A stretch of 64,000 nucleotides of DNA from Cyanomargarita calcarea GSE-NOS-MK-12-04C (GCA_019359595.1 JAHHGZ010000017.1:62001-126000), one strand, 5' to 3'; numbered from the stretch's first letter, positions 15,858-25,144 are shown. The notes: generated by a model from the letters alone, not told the origin. Made by a program: numbers and translations.

Positions 15858-18800
15858 CTACTGCACATTCAATACTTTCCTCACATGCGATAAAAACGCT
15901 AAGGAGTTAAACTCACCCTTCTCTCTCATATGATTAAATAGCGACAGTTTACCAACCGACTTATCTCCAATCAGATTCTCATAGGGGTCTAATTTTAAAT
16001 GAATATCTTTCGCTTTTTGATATCGAGAGAAGTGAAATAAAGTCAAATACTGCAAGATATCATCTTTTAATAAACCCTTAGAAAGTAGACCATTGCGGAT
16101 ATCTTGGTCGTCAAGAATGCCTTCGTAGATATTTAACAAAGTAGCGTAAGAAATAACCCCGTTGTAGTTCTTCTCTTCACCAGGTATGTCAATCCCATTA
16201 AACAAATTAAAAAATACAACAGACTGCTTGCTGGGGTCATCGACTAAATTTATCAGTTCAATAGTGTCTTGGATATACAAAGAACTTGCTTTAGGTTCTT
16301 CGACGAGTTTAACAGCATAGTATTTATCAAAAAACATCGGATATATCTTAATGTCATTATGTGCCTTCAAAGCTTTAATGACATCTCTTGACATAAAAAA
16401 TAATCCTTCGTCATCCTCCGTCTGTGTCATATGCAATGTACTCGAATATGGTGCTTTAGCAATATACAGAAAATGCTTATACCCCATTTTGTAAAGTTTT
16501 GCTACCTCTTCGATAACAACAGTGGGTTCTGTAAACATTTCTTGGTGGTTATAGTTGTCAGAAAATGTTTTGAGTAACTGGACTCTGACAGTGTTATCTT
16601 TATGTATTACTCCCACAATTTCTCCCATCAAATTGGAGATTTTCTGAGAACTCCCCCACCTGCTATCGCTTTCTCTACTGGAAATTATCACAATAGCTAA
16701 CTTGTCTATTTCCCCCGACCGAGAAGCATTTTGAACAATAAATTTTTTCGGTAAAACTGAGTACAAAGAACTCATCACATTGGGAATTTTGAATCTACCT
16801 TTACCCTGCAAATCTCTAATATCGATTCCCTGTGCATTTGAGCGATGTTCTTCGTTCAGTAAATGAGATAAGACCCCAGATAAGGACACTATAAATTTTT
16901 CTATGGGTGCATCATCTTGTTTGTTGTTCAAATGCAATCGCAAAATTGGCATAAATAACCTCTTCTGCTTCTCTAACAATACCTTCAAACAAATATAAGC
17001 AAGTAAGCTAAAAGTAAACCGATAAATAAAAGCTTGGTGAGATTCTAATTTAGTATCTTCTAAACTGTAAGGAAAAAATATCAGCCGTCGATGTGTGAAA
17101 TTATTATGATAAATTTGCTGACAGCTTTTATCTTTTAAAGGTGCAAAAATTACAGGTAAAGCACGAATCTTCGTTAAATCATACTCCATCCCAAAAGTTT
17201 CTTTGTCATCGGTTGCAAAAAAGTGAATATCGTTGATAGTAATTTTCGCTGGTAAAGTAAAAAGAGAATTTTCCTGTGCTTTTGCTTCCCCAATAGATAT
17301 ATACTTCAGGACTTCTTTGGGGTTTCCTCTCAAAACAGGCTTGAAAAGTGTATTGTTATTAAAAACATTCCTGTTATTGTCCTCAAGGATGCTTTTTTTC
17401 ACATAAATATGCAATGGATACTCCCGTTGAGGAAAAGAAGTCTTTTGCTTGAGAAGATTTCGCAGTAACCCCTTAAGACGAGTTATTTTTTTCCGAACAT
17501 TAAATTTTGTGAAACCTTCTATAATCTTCCGAAACAAATTTTCTTTAGCTGCATCATCAGAACCTTTCAAGATTGGCAATATTGATTGTTCAAATCCGAT
17601 TACAGGGTCGTATGATAGTTCTAAATTGTAATCATAACCATCTGCGGATGGGTCGTTACGAGACGCAAATAAGAAATAGTATAAAAATGCTATTTTTAAA
17701 ACCCTTCTGGCAAAGATTTCCCTCCTGAGAGAATTTTCTAACTCCGCTTTATGTTCCTTACTGTCTGGATCTAGCGAATTCAAATGATAATCAAAAACAT
17801 TTTTACCACCATAAGCCTGAACCTTGCCATCAAACTTTAGTTTTAAACCAAATATATATTCAATTTCTCCCTGCTTCTCATTTTTTGTTTCTCCCAAATA
17901 GCCTTCTATTTTGGGAATAATTGGTAACATATCAAAGGCTTCACCACGGGAAAAAAGGTCTTTATAATTAACGGAAGTGCCTGCATAATTCACCAAATAA
18001 TCCCCATCCGGTCTTGTGGAATCGTTGATATAATTTTCTACAAGTTTCAACCTTCTAATTAAGTCTTGTAGATAAATTGCACCTTCGGCATTACCCTTAC
18101 TGGCATTTATATTAATATTCTCTAACAAAAACTCTAAATAATTTATTTGTGCCTGTTTTTTCAGCTTTCCTAGAGTTTCCTTATTGACAATATTTTTTAA
18201 TGTATAAAAATCTGATTTAGAGTCTTTTTCTAAATCTTCAAGAATATACTCTAAATCTTCCCTTTCTTCTTCACTAACACCTGCAAAATTAACATTAATA
18301 TAGTTTTCTAAACCCTGTCGCAACTCTGACTCAAAATCAGAGGTTTTCTGCACAGCGATAGTCAGTTTATGAACTTTCAGTATTTCTCTACAGCCAGAAC
18401 TTTCACCATTAAAAGTTAACCTCTGTCTCTGTAAACCTTGATGTCCTTTAAAGTCGTAGGTAAAGTTTAAATCAGCCTTGCCACCTTTAAAATCCTGCAA
18501 GTCTGTAACTAAATCCGCTACAAACTCTTCAATCGAAGAACTATCTCCTAATCCAGACTCTAATAATTGCTTCACACAATCTCTTATCTCTCGAATTTGA
18601 TTGGGAAAACGCTCTTTAGAACCAGGGCTAAAATTAACAGTGGCACAACGCACGCTGTTTGCAGAAGCACCCAAAGGATTATCAACCTGTAAACTAGCAA
18701 CTTGATATGCGATCGCATCAATATCGATGCGTAGACGTTTGCCATCATCAGAAGTTTTAAACACTTTCTGATTTTTCTGACTTTGTAAAACTTGTAAAAT

Positions 18801-18866
18801 TTTTTCTAATAAATCGCTATAATCTACGCAGACTAGCTCATTGCTGCCAGGTTGTATGCTGTTCAC
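15858..18866 (-). CDS. Large protein of unknown family (1002 aa), first gene of a two-gene unit
   Basis: A 1002-residue protein starting at GTG that I cannot assign to a family. It has no signal peptide and no clear membrane segment except a moderately hydrophobic helix near residues 620-640 (FTFSLLAYICLKVLLEKQ). The N-terminal 250 residues are helical and acidic. Residues about 720-870 alternate beta strands and helices: KLAIVIISSRESDSRW, then VRVQLLKTFSDN, then YKHFLYIAKAPYSST, then IKIYPMFFDKYYAVK. That order could fit an RNase H/PIWI-like or Rossmann-like fold, but no DDE/DEDD catalytic set is certain. It precedes the helicase-like gene on the same strand, so both are likely transcribed together. 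The low GC and few HIP1 sites suggest acquired DNA. Confidence 0.7.
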   Translation of the reverse strand: MNSIQPGSNELVCVDYSDLLEKILQVLQSQKNQKVFKTSDDGKRLRIDIDAIAYQVASLQVDNPLGASANSVRCATVNFSPGSKERFPNQIREIRDCVKQLLESGLGDSSSIEEFVADLVTDLQDFKGGKADLNFTYDFKGHQGLQRQRLTFNGESSGCREILKVHKLTIAVQKTSDFESELRQGLENYINVNFAGVSEEEREDLEYILEDLEKDSKSDFYTLKNIVNKETLGKLKKQAQINYLEFLLENININASKGNAEGAIYLQDLIRRLKLVENYINDSTRPDGDYLVNYAGTSVNYKDLFSRGEAFDMLPIIPKIEGYLGETKNEKQGEIEYIFGLKLKFDGKVQAYGGKNVFDYHLNSLDPDSKEHKAELENSLRREIFARRVLKIAFLYYFLFASRNDPSADGYDYNLELSYDPVIGFEQSILPILKGSDDAAKENLFRKIIEGFTKFNVRKKITRLKGLLRNLLKQKTSFPQREYPLHIYVKKSILEDNNRNVFNNNTLFKPVLRGNPKEVLKYISIGEAKAQENSLFTLPAKITINDIHFFATDDKETFGMEYDLTKIRALPVIFAPLKDKSCQQIYHNNFTHRRLIFFPYSLEDTKLESHQAFIYRFTFSLLAYICLKVLLEKQKRLFMPILRLHLNNKQDDAPIEKFIVSLSGVLSHLLNEEHRSNAQGIDIRDLQGKGRFKIPNVMSSLYSVLPKKFIVQNASRSGEIDKLAIVIISSRESDSRWGSSQKISNLMGEIVGVIHKDNTVRVQLLKTFSDNYNHQEMFTEPTVVIEEVAKLYKMGYKHFLYIAKAPYSSTLHMTQTEDDEGLFFMSRDVIKALKAHNDIKIYPMFFDKYYAVKLVEEPKASSLYIQDTIELINLVDDPSKQSVVFFNLFNGIDIPGEEKNYNGVISYATLLNIYEGILDDQDIRNGLLSKGLLKDDILQYLTLFHFSRYQKAKDIHLKLDPYENLIGDKSVGKLSLFNHMREKGEFNSLAFLSHVRKVLNVQ

Positions 18867-19129
18867 CCTGATAACTCCCGGTCACTATTAATACTTAATC
18901 ACTATTCAGTATAAATCTTGCACTCCCCCGCTGTCATCCCCGGAATATGCATAGTAAAATTAAGTATACAGATTACTGACTCTACTTGTCGATCGCCCCA
19001 AAGTCACTCCCATGATGTCAAAGCCCATTTACCCTGGGGAATTTCTAAAATAGAAGTGGAAGCACAGCGGGAATTGTTAGCAGCACATGGGTTTGATTCT
19101 AGTAAAATTTTCGTCGAGAGGAGTTAATT
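18867..19129. other. Intergenic region with an unidentified coding fragment
   Basis: This separates the divergent 1002-residue gene and the Uma2 gene. A frame ending at 19127 reads VKAHLPWGISKIEVEAQREL and on to a stop just before the Uma2 ATG. It looks protein-like but has no plausible start or recognised family, so it may be the tail of a lost gene. Confidence 0.3.
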
Positions 19130-19705
19130 ATGACAGCTTTAACCTTAAAATTACCTCTGGCATTAAAATTTACCGATGATAAATTTGAGCAGTTGGTGGC
19201 TGCAAATCAAGATTTAAAGCTGGAATTATCATCATTAGGGGAATTGGTAATTATGTCACCGACGGGGGGAGAAACCGGAAACCGCAATTTTGATTTATTA
19301 GGTCAATTATGGTTGTGGAATCGTCAAAATAATTTGGGGAAAGCTTTTGATTCTTCTTGTGGTTTTAAGTTACCCAATGGTGCGACACGTTCCCCCGATG
19401 CGTCTTGGATAAAACAGGAACGATGGGATGCATTAACACCGCAGCAAAGAAAGAAGTATTTACCTTTGTGTCCTGATTTTGTGGTGGAGTTAGTTTCAGA
19501 AAGTGATGATTTGGCAGATACGCAAGCGAAAATGCGGGAGTATATTCAAAATGGTTTGCGTTTGGGTTGGTTGATTAATCCTCAAAATAAGCAAGTAGAA
19601 ATTTATCGTCCAAACCAAGAGATGGAGATTTTGAATTCCCCAACTAGTTTATCGGGGGAGGATGTTTTACCGGGGTTAGTTTTAGATTTGGCTAATGTTT
19701 TGTAG
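19130..19705 (+). CDS. Uma2 family (DUF820) restriction-endonuclease-fold protein
   Basis: A 191-residue protein of the Uma2/DUF820 family, which is greatly expanded in cyanobacteria and has the PD-(D/E)xK nuclease fold. Visible core elements are GELVIMSPTGGETG (about residues 36-49), RSPDASWI (about 87-94, the conserved Asp), then CPDFVVELVSESDD (about 113-127), followed by KMREYIQNG and the LGWLINP block. The active residues seem intact, so activity is possible, but no biochemical function is established for most members. The start ATG follows GAGAGGAG, a good binding site. The last 14 bp overlap the convergent purQ. Confidence 0.85.
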   Translation: MTALTLKLPLALKFTDDKFEQLVAANQDLKLELSSLGELVIMSPTGGETGNRNFDLLGQLWLWNRQNNLGKAFDSSCGFKLPNGATRSPDASWIKQERWDALTPQQRKKYLPLCPDFVVELVSESDDLADTQAKMREYIQNGLRLGWLINPQNKQVEIYRPNQEMEILNSPTSLSGEDVLPGLVLDLANVL

Positions 19706-20375
19706 AACCTACCCCCACTCTCTCCAACAACCCAGCAAACATCTTCAACCCATCACAACCACCCAACACTGCATCAGCGGCCCTCTCTGGGTGCGGCATC
19801 ATCCCCAACACATTGCCCGTAGAATTGCAAATTCCCGCAATATTATTTAAAGAACCGTTAGGATTCTCACCTTCATAACGAAACACCACTTGCCCGTTAT
19901 CTTCAAGCAGAGTTAACGTCTTCTTATCAGTGTAGAATCGACCTTCACCGTGAGCAATCGGTAAAGTAATCACCTCACCACTTGCATACCCCTGCGTCCA
20001 AGGTAAATTATTCCGCTCCACCTTCAAAGAAACGCGATCGCATATAAAATGTAAATCCCGATTTCTGGTTAAAACACCCGGCAATAATCCCGCCTCAGTT
20101 AATACCTGAAAACCATTACAAATACCGAGGACAAATTTCCCTTTTTGTGAATGCTTCACCACCTCTTGCATCACAGGAGAAAAACGAGCGATCGCACCAC
20201 AACGCAAATAATCACCGTAACTAAAACCGCCGGGTATAATAATTACATCTAAATCGGAAATATCTGTATCTTGATGCCAAACCATGCGAGTTGGTTGCCG
20301 TAGAATGTCCCTGGTGACGTAAGCAACATCGCGATCGCAATTAGAACCCGGAAAAACAATAACGCCGAATTTCAT
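19692..20375 (-). CDS. purQ: Phosphoribosylformylglycinamidine synthase, glutaminase subunit (PurQ)
   Basis: A 227-residue class I glutamine amidotransferase supplying ammonia to PurL for conversion of FGAR to FGAM in purine synthesis. The start MKFGVIVFPGSNCDRD is diagnostic. The nucleophile elbow GICNGFQ carries the catalytic Cys near residue 84; HGEGRF and the MPHPERA histidine-glutamate pair lie toward the C-terminus. It follows purS by 94 bp on the same strand, as expected for the three-subunit PurLQS complex; purL itself is not in the window. Its 3' end overlaps the end of the convergent Uma2 gene by 14 bp. Confidence 0.96.
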   Translation of the reverse strand: MKFGVIVFPGSNCDRDVAYVTRDILRQPTRMVWHQDTDISDLDVIIIPGGFSYGDYLRCGAIARFSPVMQEVVKHSQKGKFVLGICNGFQVLTEAGLLPGVLTRNRDLHFICDRVSLKVERNNLPWTQGYASGEVITLPIAHGEGRFYTDKKTLTLLEDNGQVVFRYEGENPNGSLNNIAGICNSTGNVLGMMPHPERAADAVLGGCDGLKMFAGLLERVGVGSTKH

Positions 20376-20469
20376 TACTTATTAGTTGTTGGTTGGGAAG
20401 AGTTAAGAGTTAGGAGTTAGGAGTTAGGAATTAGGAGTTAATTGTCCCTTTTTCCCTACTCAGCACTCC

Positions 20470-20748
20470 CTAAATCACTCCCGTCTGAGTTTCCACCTCA
20501 ATCAAATCAAAGCGATAATTCTCAATCACGGGATTTGCTAACATTTGGTCACATATCTTATCTAAATCGCGACGTGCTGTAGCTTCATCAGGTGAGGTAA
20601 TAGTAACTTCGATATACTTACCAATCCGCACCTGTTCAACGTTATCGTACCCCATCTGAAGAAGCCCTGATTGCGCTGCTACACCAGCAGGGTCTAAAAC
20701 AGAAGGACGAAGCGTTACAAAAATTTTGGCTTTATACTTCGTTTGCAC
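20470..20748 (-). CDS. purS: Phosphoribosylformylglycinamidine synthase subunit PurS
   Basis: A 92-residue small subunit that bridges PurQ and PurL in the FGAM synthase complex. Hallmarks are KAKIFVTLRPSVLDPAG near the N-terminus, then GYDNVEQVRIGKYIEV and a C-terminal NPVIENYRFDLIEV. The length is typical. It is the first gene of a purS-purQ unit; the 94-bp gap to purQ contains GAGTTAGGA heptamers (about 20400-20440). Confidence 0.95.
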   Translation of the reverse strand: MQTKYKAKIFVTLRPSVLDPAGVAAQSGLLQMGYDNVEQVRIGKYIEVTITSPDEATARRDLDKICDQMLANPVIENYRFDLIEVETQTGVI

Positions 20749-20959
20749 TGGCTTTTGCTGAATGCTGCTTCAGATATACTATATCTTTCTGCTGCAATTA
20801 AAGTAAATATAAAATTATTTGAACGATTGTGCCGCTCACATCGTTCCTTGTCGGGGAGAGAGGGCTTCTTCGTTACTTATCTGTAATGATTAGAGTTAAC
20901 TTATAAAATACTCAGGATAACAGTTCCCAATACATTTACGTTCTTTAAACAGTAAGTCT

Positions 20960-21352
20960 ATGAAAGCCATACGCACCCGCAGTCAAGAGCGTATTTTAAA
21001 TCTGCTCAAAACCATCAAACAAGGTATTTCCGCTCAAGATATTTACGTAGAATTGCGTAATCGCAATACGAGCATGGGTTTAGCAACAGTTTACCGCTCT
21101 CTAGAAGCCTTAAAACTCGAAGGTCTGGTGCAAATGCGGGCATTAGCGAACGGTGAAGCCCTGTATAGTTTAGCGCAACAAGACAAGCATCACCTCACCT
21201 GTTTGCAATGTGGCACTTCAATTCCGATTAATCAATGCCCCGTTCACGAACTAGAAACGCAGTTACAAGGCACTCACAAGTTTAAGGTTTTTTACCACAC
21301 CCTAGAATTCTTCGGTTTGTGCAGTCAATGCCAATTGACGCAAGCGGAATAA
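20960..21352 (+). CDS. zur: Fur-family regulator, Zur/FurB type
   Basis: A 130-residue metalloregulator of the Fur superfamily. The winged-helix DNA-binding part includes ISAQDIYVELRNRN and the recognition helix SMGLATVYRSLEALKLEG. The structural zinc site is formed by CLQCG (about residues 86-90) and CSQC (about 122-125), with metal-binding His residues in DKHHLTC and VFYHTLEF. The sequence fits cyanobacterial FurB/Zur, the zinc-uptake repressor, better than FurA (iron) or PerR. The Zur subtype is my judgement from overall similarity. It is transcribed divergently from purS; no clear Zur box was found in the 210-bp gap. Confidence 0.85.
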   Translation: MKAIRTRSQERILNLLKTIKQGISAQDIYVELRNRNTSMGLATVYRSLEALKLEGLVQMRALANGEALYSLAQQDKHHLTCLQCGTSIPINQCPVHELETQLQGTHKFKVFYHTLEFFGLCSQCQLTQAE

Positions 21353-21456
21353 AAAAAGTTAGTTGTTAGTTGTTAGTTGTTAGTTGGGAAAAGTTAGGAG
21401 GAGCGGAGGAGCGGAGTTATGAGTTAAAAATTCAAAACGGCTCACTCCTGACTCTT

Positions 21457-21484
21457 AGAGGTGCTTTGGAATCAAAGCACCTCT
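21457..21484. terminator. Perfect 12-bp hairpin between convergent genes
   Basis: AGAGGTGCTTTG (21457-21468) and CAAAGCACCTCT (21473-21484) are exact complements with a GAAT tetraloop. It lies between zur and the SPFH gene, which converge, so it could terminate either side. There is no T-run, and the surrounding sequence consists of heptamer-like repeats (GTTAGTT, CAACAAC). Confidence 0.6.
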
Positions 21485-21560
21485 CATACATAGCCCCCAA
21501 CCCCCAACTCCACTCCTCCCAACAACCAACAACTAACAACCAACAACTAACAACCAGCTC

Positions 21561-22511
21561 CTAACTCTCCATTTTCCCAACAATAGAGCGTATGCCTTCT
21601 AATGTTGCGGGAATGCTGCGTGGATCGATAAACATCACCTTGCTGCTACCGCTCCTACCAATTGTTTCACCCATATCCAGATAGCCTAAAGCCAACAGTA
21701 CTTCCATCGCTTGATGGGCTTCTGGGTTAGCTTTGAGACGTTGGGAAATAATTTCTGCGGATTCTGCGATCGCCTGGGCTTTGAGAACCTGTTGTTGGCG
21801 TTCGGCTTGGGCTTTGAGTACTAGAGCCTTTTGTTGGGCTTCTGCTTCCAAAATTACCGATTTTTGGTGGGCTTCAGCGTCGATGACTTGGGCATCAGCT
21901 TTACCTCTGGCAGAATTCACTGCAGACTCTCTGTCACCCTCAGATGTTAAAATTGATGCCCGCTTGCGCCGTTCTGCTGTCATTTGCAATTCCATTGATT
22001 CCCGAACCGCTTGGGAGGGGACAATATCCCGCAATTCTACTCGTGTAACTTTTACACCCCAAGGGTCAGTAGCAACATCTAAATCCCGCAACAGTAGCTC
22101 ATTGATTTTATCGCGAGCGGTAAATGTCTCATCCAATTCCAGTCTGCCCATTTCAGACCGAATTTGGGTCAACACCAAATTCACCATCGCCGACTGGAGA
22201 TTTTCAACTTTATAATAAGCCTTCTCTAAATCCACAATCCGCCAATAAACCACCGCATCAGCTTCAATAGAAACGTTGTCACGAGTGATACATTTCTGTG
22301 GTGCGATATCTAGAACTTTTTCCCGGATAGTTTGTTTGTAGACGACTCTATCTAAGAAAGGAGTCACAAAATTTAGCCCTGGTTCTAGCTTTTTGTTATA
22401 GCTTCCGACTCGTTCCACCAAGGCTTCATCACCCTGATTGATGACTTTAACAGAGCTTGCCAACACCGAACCACCTAAAGCCAGAGAAATAAGAAACAAG
22501 AAGCCTTCCAT
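21561..22511 (-). CDS. SPFH/stomatin-like (paraslipin-type) membrane protein
   Basis: A 316-residue SPFH (band 7) protein. One N-terminal membrane segment (about residues 3-22) is followed by the SPFH domain ([20 protein letters not shown] onward, with [17 protein letters not shown]), then an Ala/Gln/Glu-rich coiled coil (about 180-250, [20 protein letters not shown]) and the C-terminal oligomerisation part. Such proteins form large ring assemblies at the membrane and often act with NfeD proteins. The nfeD gene lies 57 bp upstream on the same strand, the classic stomatin operon partner arrangement. A precise role in cyanobacteria is not established. Confidence 0.93.
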   Translation of the reverse strand: MEGFLFLISLALGGSVLASSVKVINQGDEALVERVGSYNKKLEPGLNFVTPFLDRVVYKQTIREKVLDIAPQKCITRDNVSIEADAVVYWRIVDLEKAYYKVENLQSAMVNLVLTQIRSEMGRLELDETFTARDKINELLLRDLDVATDPWGVKVTRVELRDIVPSQAVRESMELQMTAERRKRASILTSEGDRESAVNSARGKADAQVIDAEAHQKSVILEAEAQQKALVLKAQAERQQQVLKAQAIAESAEIISQRLKANPEAHQAMEVLLALGYLDMGETIGRSGSSKVMFIDPRSIPATLEGIRSIVGKMES

Positions 22512-22568
22512 TCTGAGTATCCTGATTGTTGATTATCGGTAGATCGTCGTCCCCCACGGTTCCCAACC

Positions 22569-23012
22569 CTAGCCCCTAAATTTTGGCATCACAACTAGAG
22601 TTGTACCTTCTCGCCTAACTACAGAAACTTCTTCGTGAGCGGCTATGCTGATGTCATCGTCACACCGTGCCCGCCAAGAATTGCCTTCATACAACACCCG
22701 TCCTGACTTCCCTGCGGGAATCTCTGTTAAGGTTTGGGCTATAACTGCATCCTGAATTTTTGACTTGCGTCGTCCCGGTTTTAAAAATGGACGACACAGC
22801 AAAACCAGCGCAGTCGAAACTAGCAGCCAAACTACAACTTGCAGCCATAGCTGACCCAAAACTGCACCAGATAGTAGTGCCACAAAAAAGGCGCTAATCC
22901 CCATCATCAAAGCCACAAAAGCTGTAGGGAAAAACATTTCTGTTAAACACAAAACAGCACCTACTATCAACCAGACTACGGTCGTATTTGGCATTGCGCC
23001 TAGACCCCACAT
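22569..23012 (-). CDS. NfeD family protein
   Basis: A 147-residue membrane protein with hydrophobic segments (about residues 9-80: TTVVWLIVGAVLCLTEMFF, then ALMMGISAFFVALLSGAVLG and LQVVVWLLVSTALVLL). A soluble C-terminal OB-fold domain follows (about 85-147) with GKSGRVLYEGNSWRARCDDD typical of NfeD. This is the short form without the serine-protease domain. It forms a two-gene unit with the SPFH protein, with which NfeD proteins are thought to associate. The start MWGLGAMPNTTVVW has an alternative ATG at residue 7. Confidence 0.9.
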   Translation of the reverse strand: MWGLGAMPNTTVVWLIVGAVLCLTEMFFPTAFVALMMGISAFFVALLSGAVLGQLWLQVVVWLLVSTALVLLCRPFLKPGRRKSKIQDAVIAQTLTEIPAGKSGRVLYEGNSWRARCDDDISIAAHEEVSVVRREGTTLVVMPKFRG

Positions 23013-23215
23013 TCACATAAAGGCAATTTTGTGATTAGATACAGCCAGATGCTGACTGTTTCCAGAAATCTCTAGATAGTATTTTTACGTAGTTTTTGTT
23101 TTTTTTAGTAATAAAAACAACCGTAAACATCCAACTCCAGTTTATTCCATTAAATATTTGATGGTCAGATTTAATCGAAATTAACCCATATATTTATCGT
23201 CCAATCTACAATTGC

Positions 23216-25144
23216 ATGATTTCTACGACGACTCGGATAATTTATTGCACAAATCCTAGCTGTACTAACCCGATTAATCCAGTGGGTGAAAGCTTTTGTG
23301 CCAATTGTCAAACACAATTAGTTCACAACTATCTCTGGGCATCTGGCTTTGATGCAGGGGACGTGCGTTTACCAGCAAAAATAGCGGATAGGTATGAGGT
23401 AATTGCCGAACATATTTGGCTCGATACCCATCCAGGATTGTTACCAGACATCCTTGAACAATTACCAGCGGAAATTATTCCTTACCTGCGGTTATATCCG
23501 TTGCGGTTACACTTACCGATTGTCTATGGGTTTACTCGCAGGTTTTCCGGTAGTGACAATGCTATCCTGTTGTTGGAAAATGTCCCGATAGATAAAAGTG
23601 GTAATTTATATCCAGCCATTACAGACGCATGGGAGCAAGCAACACCAGTCCGACAAGTATACTGGTTGTGGCAAATTCTTCAGTTATGGACACCTTTATC
23701 AGAATTGAAAGTTGCAGGGAGTTTGCTGCTTTCAGATAATCTGCGCATCCAAGGTTGGTGCGTGCGATTATTAGAACTACGGGAAACACAACAACCAAAT
23801 CTGCAACAATTGGGTGAGTTTTGGCAAACTTTGGTAGAAAATGCTAAACCAACAGTGGCTGAACCTTTGCAAAAAATCGTCCATTCTATGCGTACCGAGT
23901 CAGCTAATTTGCCAGAAATAGCTACTCAACTGAATCGGTTGTTACTATCCTCCGCAGCAGAATTACCTTTAATCCTGAAAGTCGCAGGAGCAACAGACCC
24001 CGGTCTTGAACTCACGCAAAATGAAGACAATTGCTTCCCCACAGCCTTCGATTCTATCGATGACCCCTTACTACTACGGGTATCAATTGTTTGTGATGGT
24101 ATCGGCGGACACGAAGGTGGTGAGGTTGCCAGTCAGCTAGCAGTACAATCTGTAAAATTGCAAATTCGGGCATTACTTACCGAGGTCGCAGAACAACCGG
24201 AACTCGTCTCACCAGAAGTATTACAAGGACAACTAGAAGCCTGCTTGCGGGTTGTGAATAACTTGATTTGCAACTGTAATAACGAACAAAAACGTGAAGG
24301 CACCCAGCGGATGGGTACTACCTTAGTGATGGCTGTGCAAGTACCCCAATTTGTCGAGAGTACCACCGGCTATTTGTCAGAAAATGCCAACGAACTTTAT
24401 TTAGTCAATGTCGGTGATAGTCGTGCTTACTGGATAACTCCCGACTATTGTCAGCAACTAACAATAGATGATGATGTGACCGCACGGGAAGTCCGCAATC
24501 AGCGCAGCTTGTATCGCAAAGCACTTCTGCGACCGGATGCCACAGCCCTAACTCAAGCACTGGGGACAAAAGATGCTGAATTCCTGCGTCCTGCCATTCA
24601 GCGTTTTATTATCGAAGAAGATGGCATATTACTGCTGACATCTGATGGTTTGAGCGATAACAACTGGGTGGAACAATCCTGGCAAGATTACGCAGTCCCT
24701 GTGTTAAGAGGAGAACTTTCCTTAGAAGAAGCTGTTTATTCTTGGATTAAACTGGCAAATCAGAAAAATGGTCACGACAATACATCAGTGGTTCTCACCC
24801 ATTGTCGTGTTTCTTGCCAATATCCAGCCCAACTGACTCACACACCACCTATAGAGATAGAACAAACGGAAGAACTACTAACAGAAACTACAATAGAATC
24901 TGAGTTTACAGATAGTTCGCAAGCATTACTGGATTTAGAACTCCCTCTTGAAGAAGCACCTGCAGCCCCAAACACGAAACCAACTCAACGCAAACAGCCA
25001 ATACTCATGTTACTGGGATTGTTGGTTTTACTTGTGGGAGGTACGAGTTTGGGATTACTTGCTTGGAGACACCTCAATCCTGGATCGTTCCAACAGGTGT
25101 GTCGGCAACTTCCAACAAGAGTGCAGGGGGTTTGTCTGAAGTAG
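23216..25144 (+). CDS. PP2C-type serine/threonine phosphatase with N-terminal zinc ribbon and C-terminal membrane anchor
   Basis: A 642-residue protein. The N-terminus has four Cys (CTNPSC and FCANC, residues 11-32) forming a probable zinc ribbon. A middle region of about 200 residues that I do not recognise as a catalytic domain follows, possibly a degenerate kinase-like module. Next is a PP2C domain (about 260-530) with metal-binding motifs VCDGIGGHEGGE, LVNVGDSRAYW, LLLTSDGLSDNN and GHDNTSVVL. The last part has an acidic linker and one membrane helix (about 597-620: ILMLLGLLVLLVGGTSLG), so the phosphatase is tethered to a membrane with its catalytic side probably cytoplasmic. It should dephosphorylate Ser/Thr on unknown proteins. 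It stands alone. Confidence 0.9.
   Translation: MISTTTRIIYCTNPSCTNPINPVGESFCANCQTQLVHNYLWASGFDAGDVRLPAKIADRYEVIAEHIWLDTHPGLLPDILEQLPAEIIPYLRLYPLRLHLPIVYGFTRRFSGSDNAILLLENVPIDKSGNLYPAITDAWEQATPVRQVYWLWQILQLWTPLSELKVAGSLLLSDNLRIQGWCVRLLELRETQQPNLQQLGEFWQTLVENAKPTVAEPLQKIVHSMRTESANLPEIATQLNRLLLSSAAELPLILKVAGATDPGLELTQNEDNCFPTAFDSIDDPLLLRVSIVCDGIGGHEGGEVASQLAVQSVKLQIRALLTEVAEQPELVSPEVLQGQLEACLRVVNNLICNCNNEQKREGTQRMGTTLVMAVQVPQFVESTTGYLSENANELYLVNVGDSRAYWITPDYCQQLTIDDDVTAREVRNQRSLYRKALLRPDATALTQALGTKDAEFLRPAIQRFIIEEDGILLLTSDGLSDNNWVEQSWQDYAVPVLRGELSLEEAVYSWIKLANQKNGHDNTSVVLTHCRVSCQYPAQLTHTPPIEIEQTEELLTETTIESEFTDSSQALLDLELPLEEAPAAPNTKPTQRKQPILMLLGLLVLLVGGTSLGLLAWRHLNPGSFQQVCRQLPTRVQGVCLK

Noticed and set aside
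15677-15868. A 63-residue ORF between the two giant genes
   Set aside because: It lies wholly within the MITE-like palindrome and shows the repeat sequence rather than protein-like conservation.
20749-20959. Zur box in the purS-zur intergenic region
   Set aside because: TGTAATGATTAGAG near 20881 resembles part of a Zur-type palindrome but the second half is missing.
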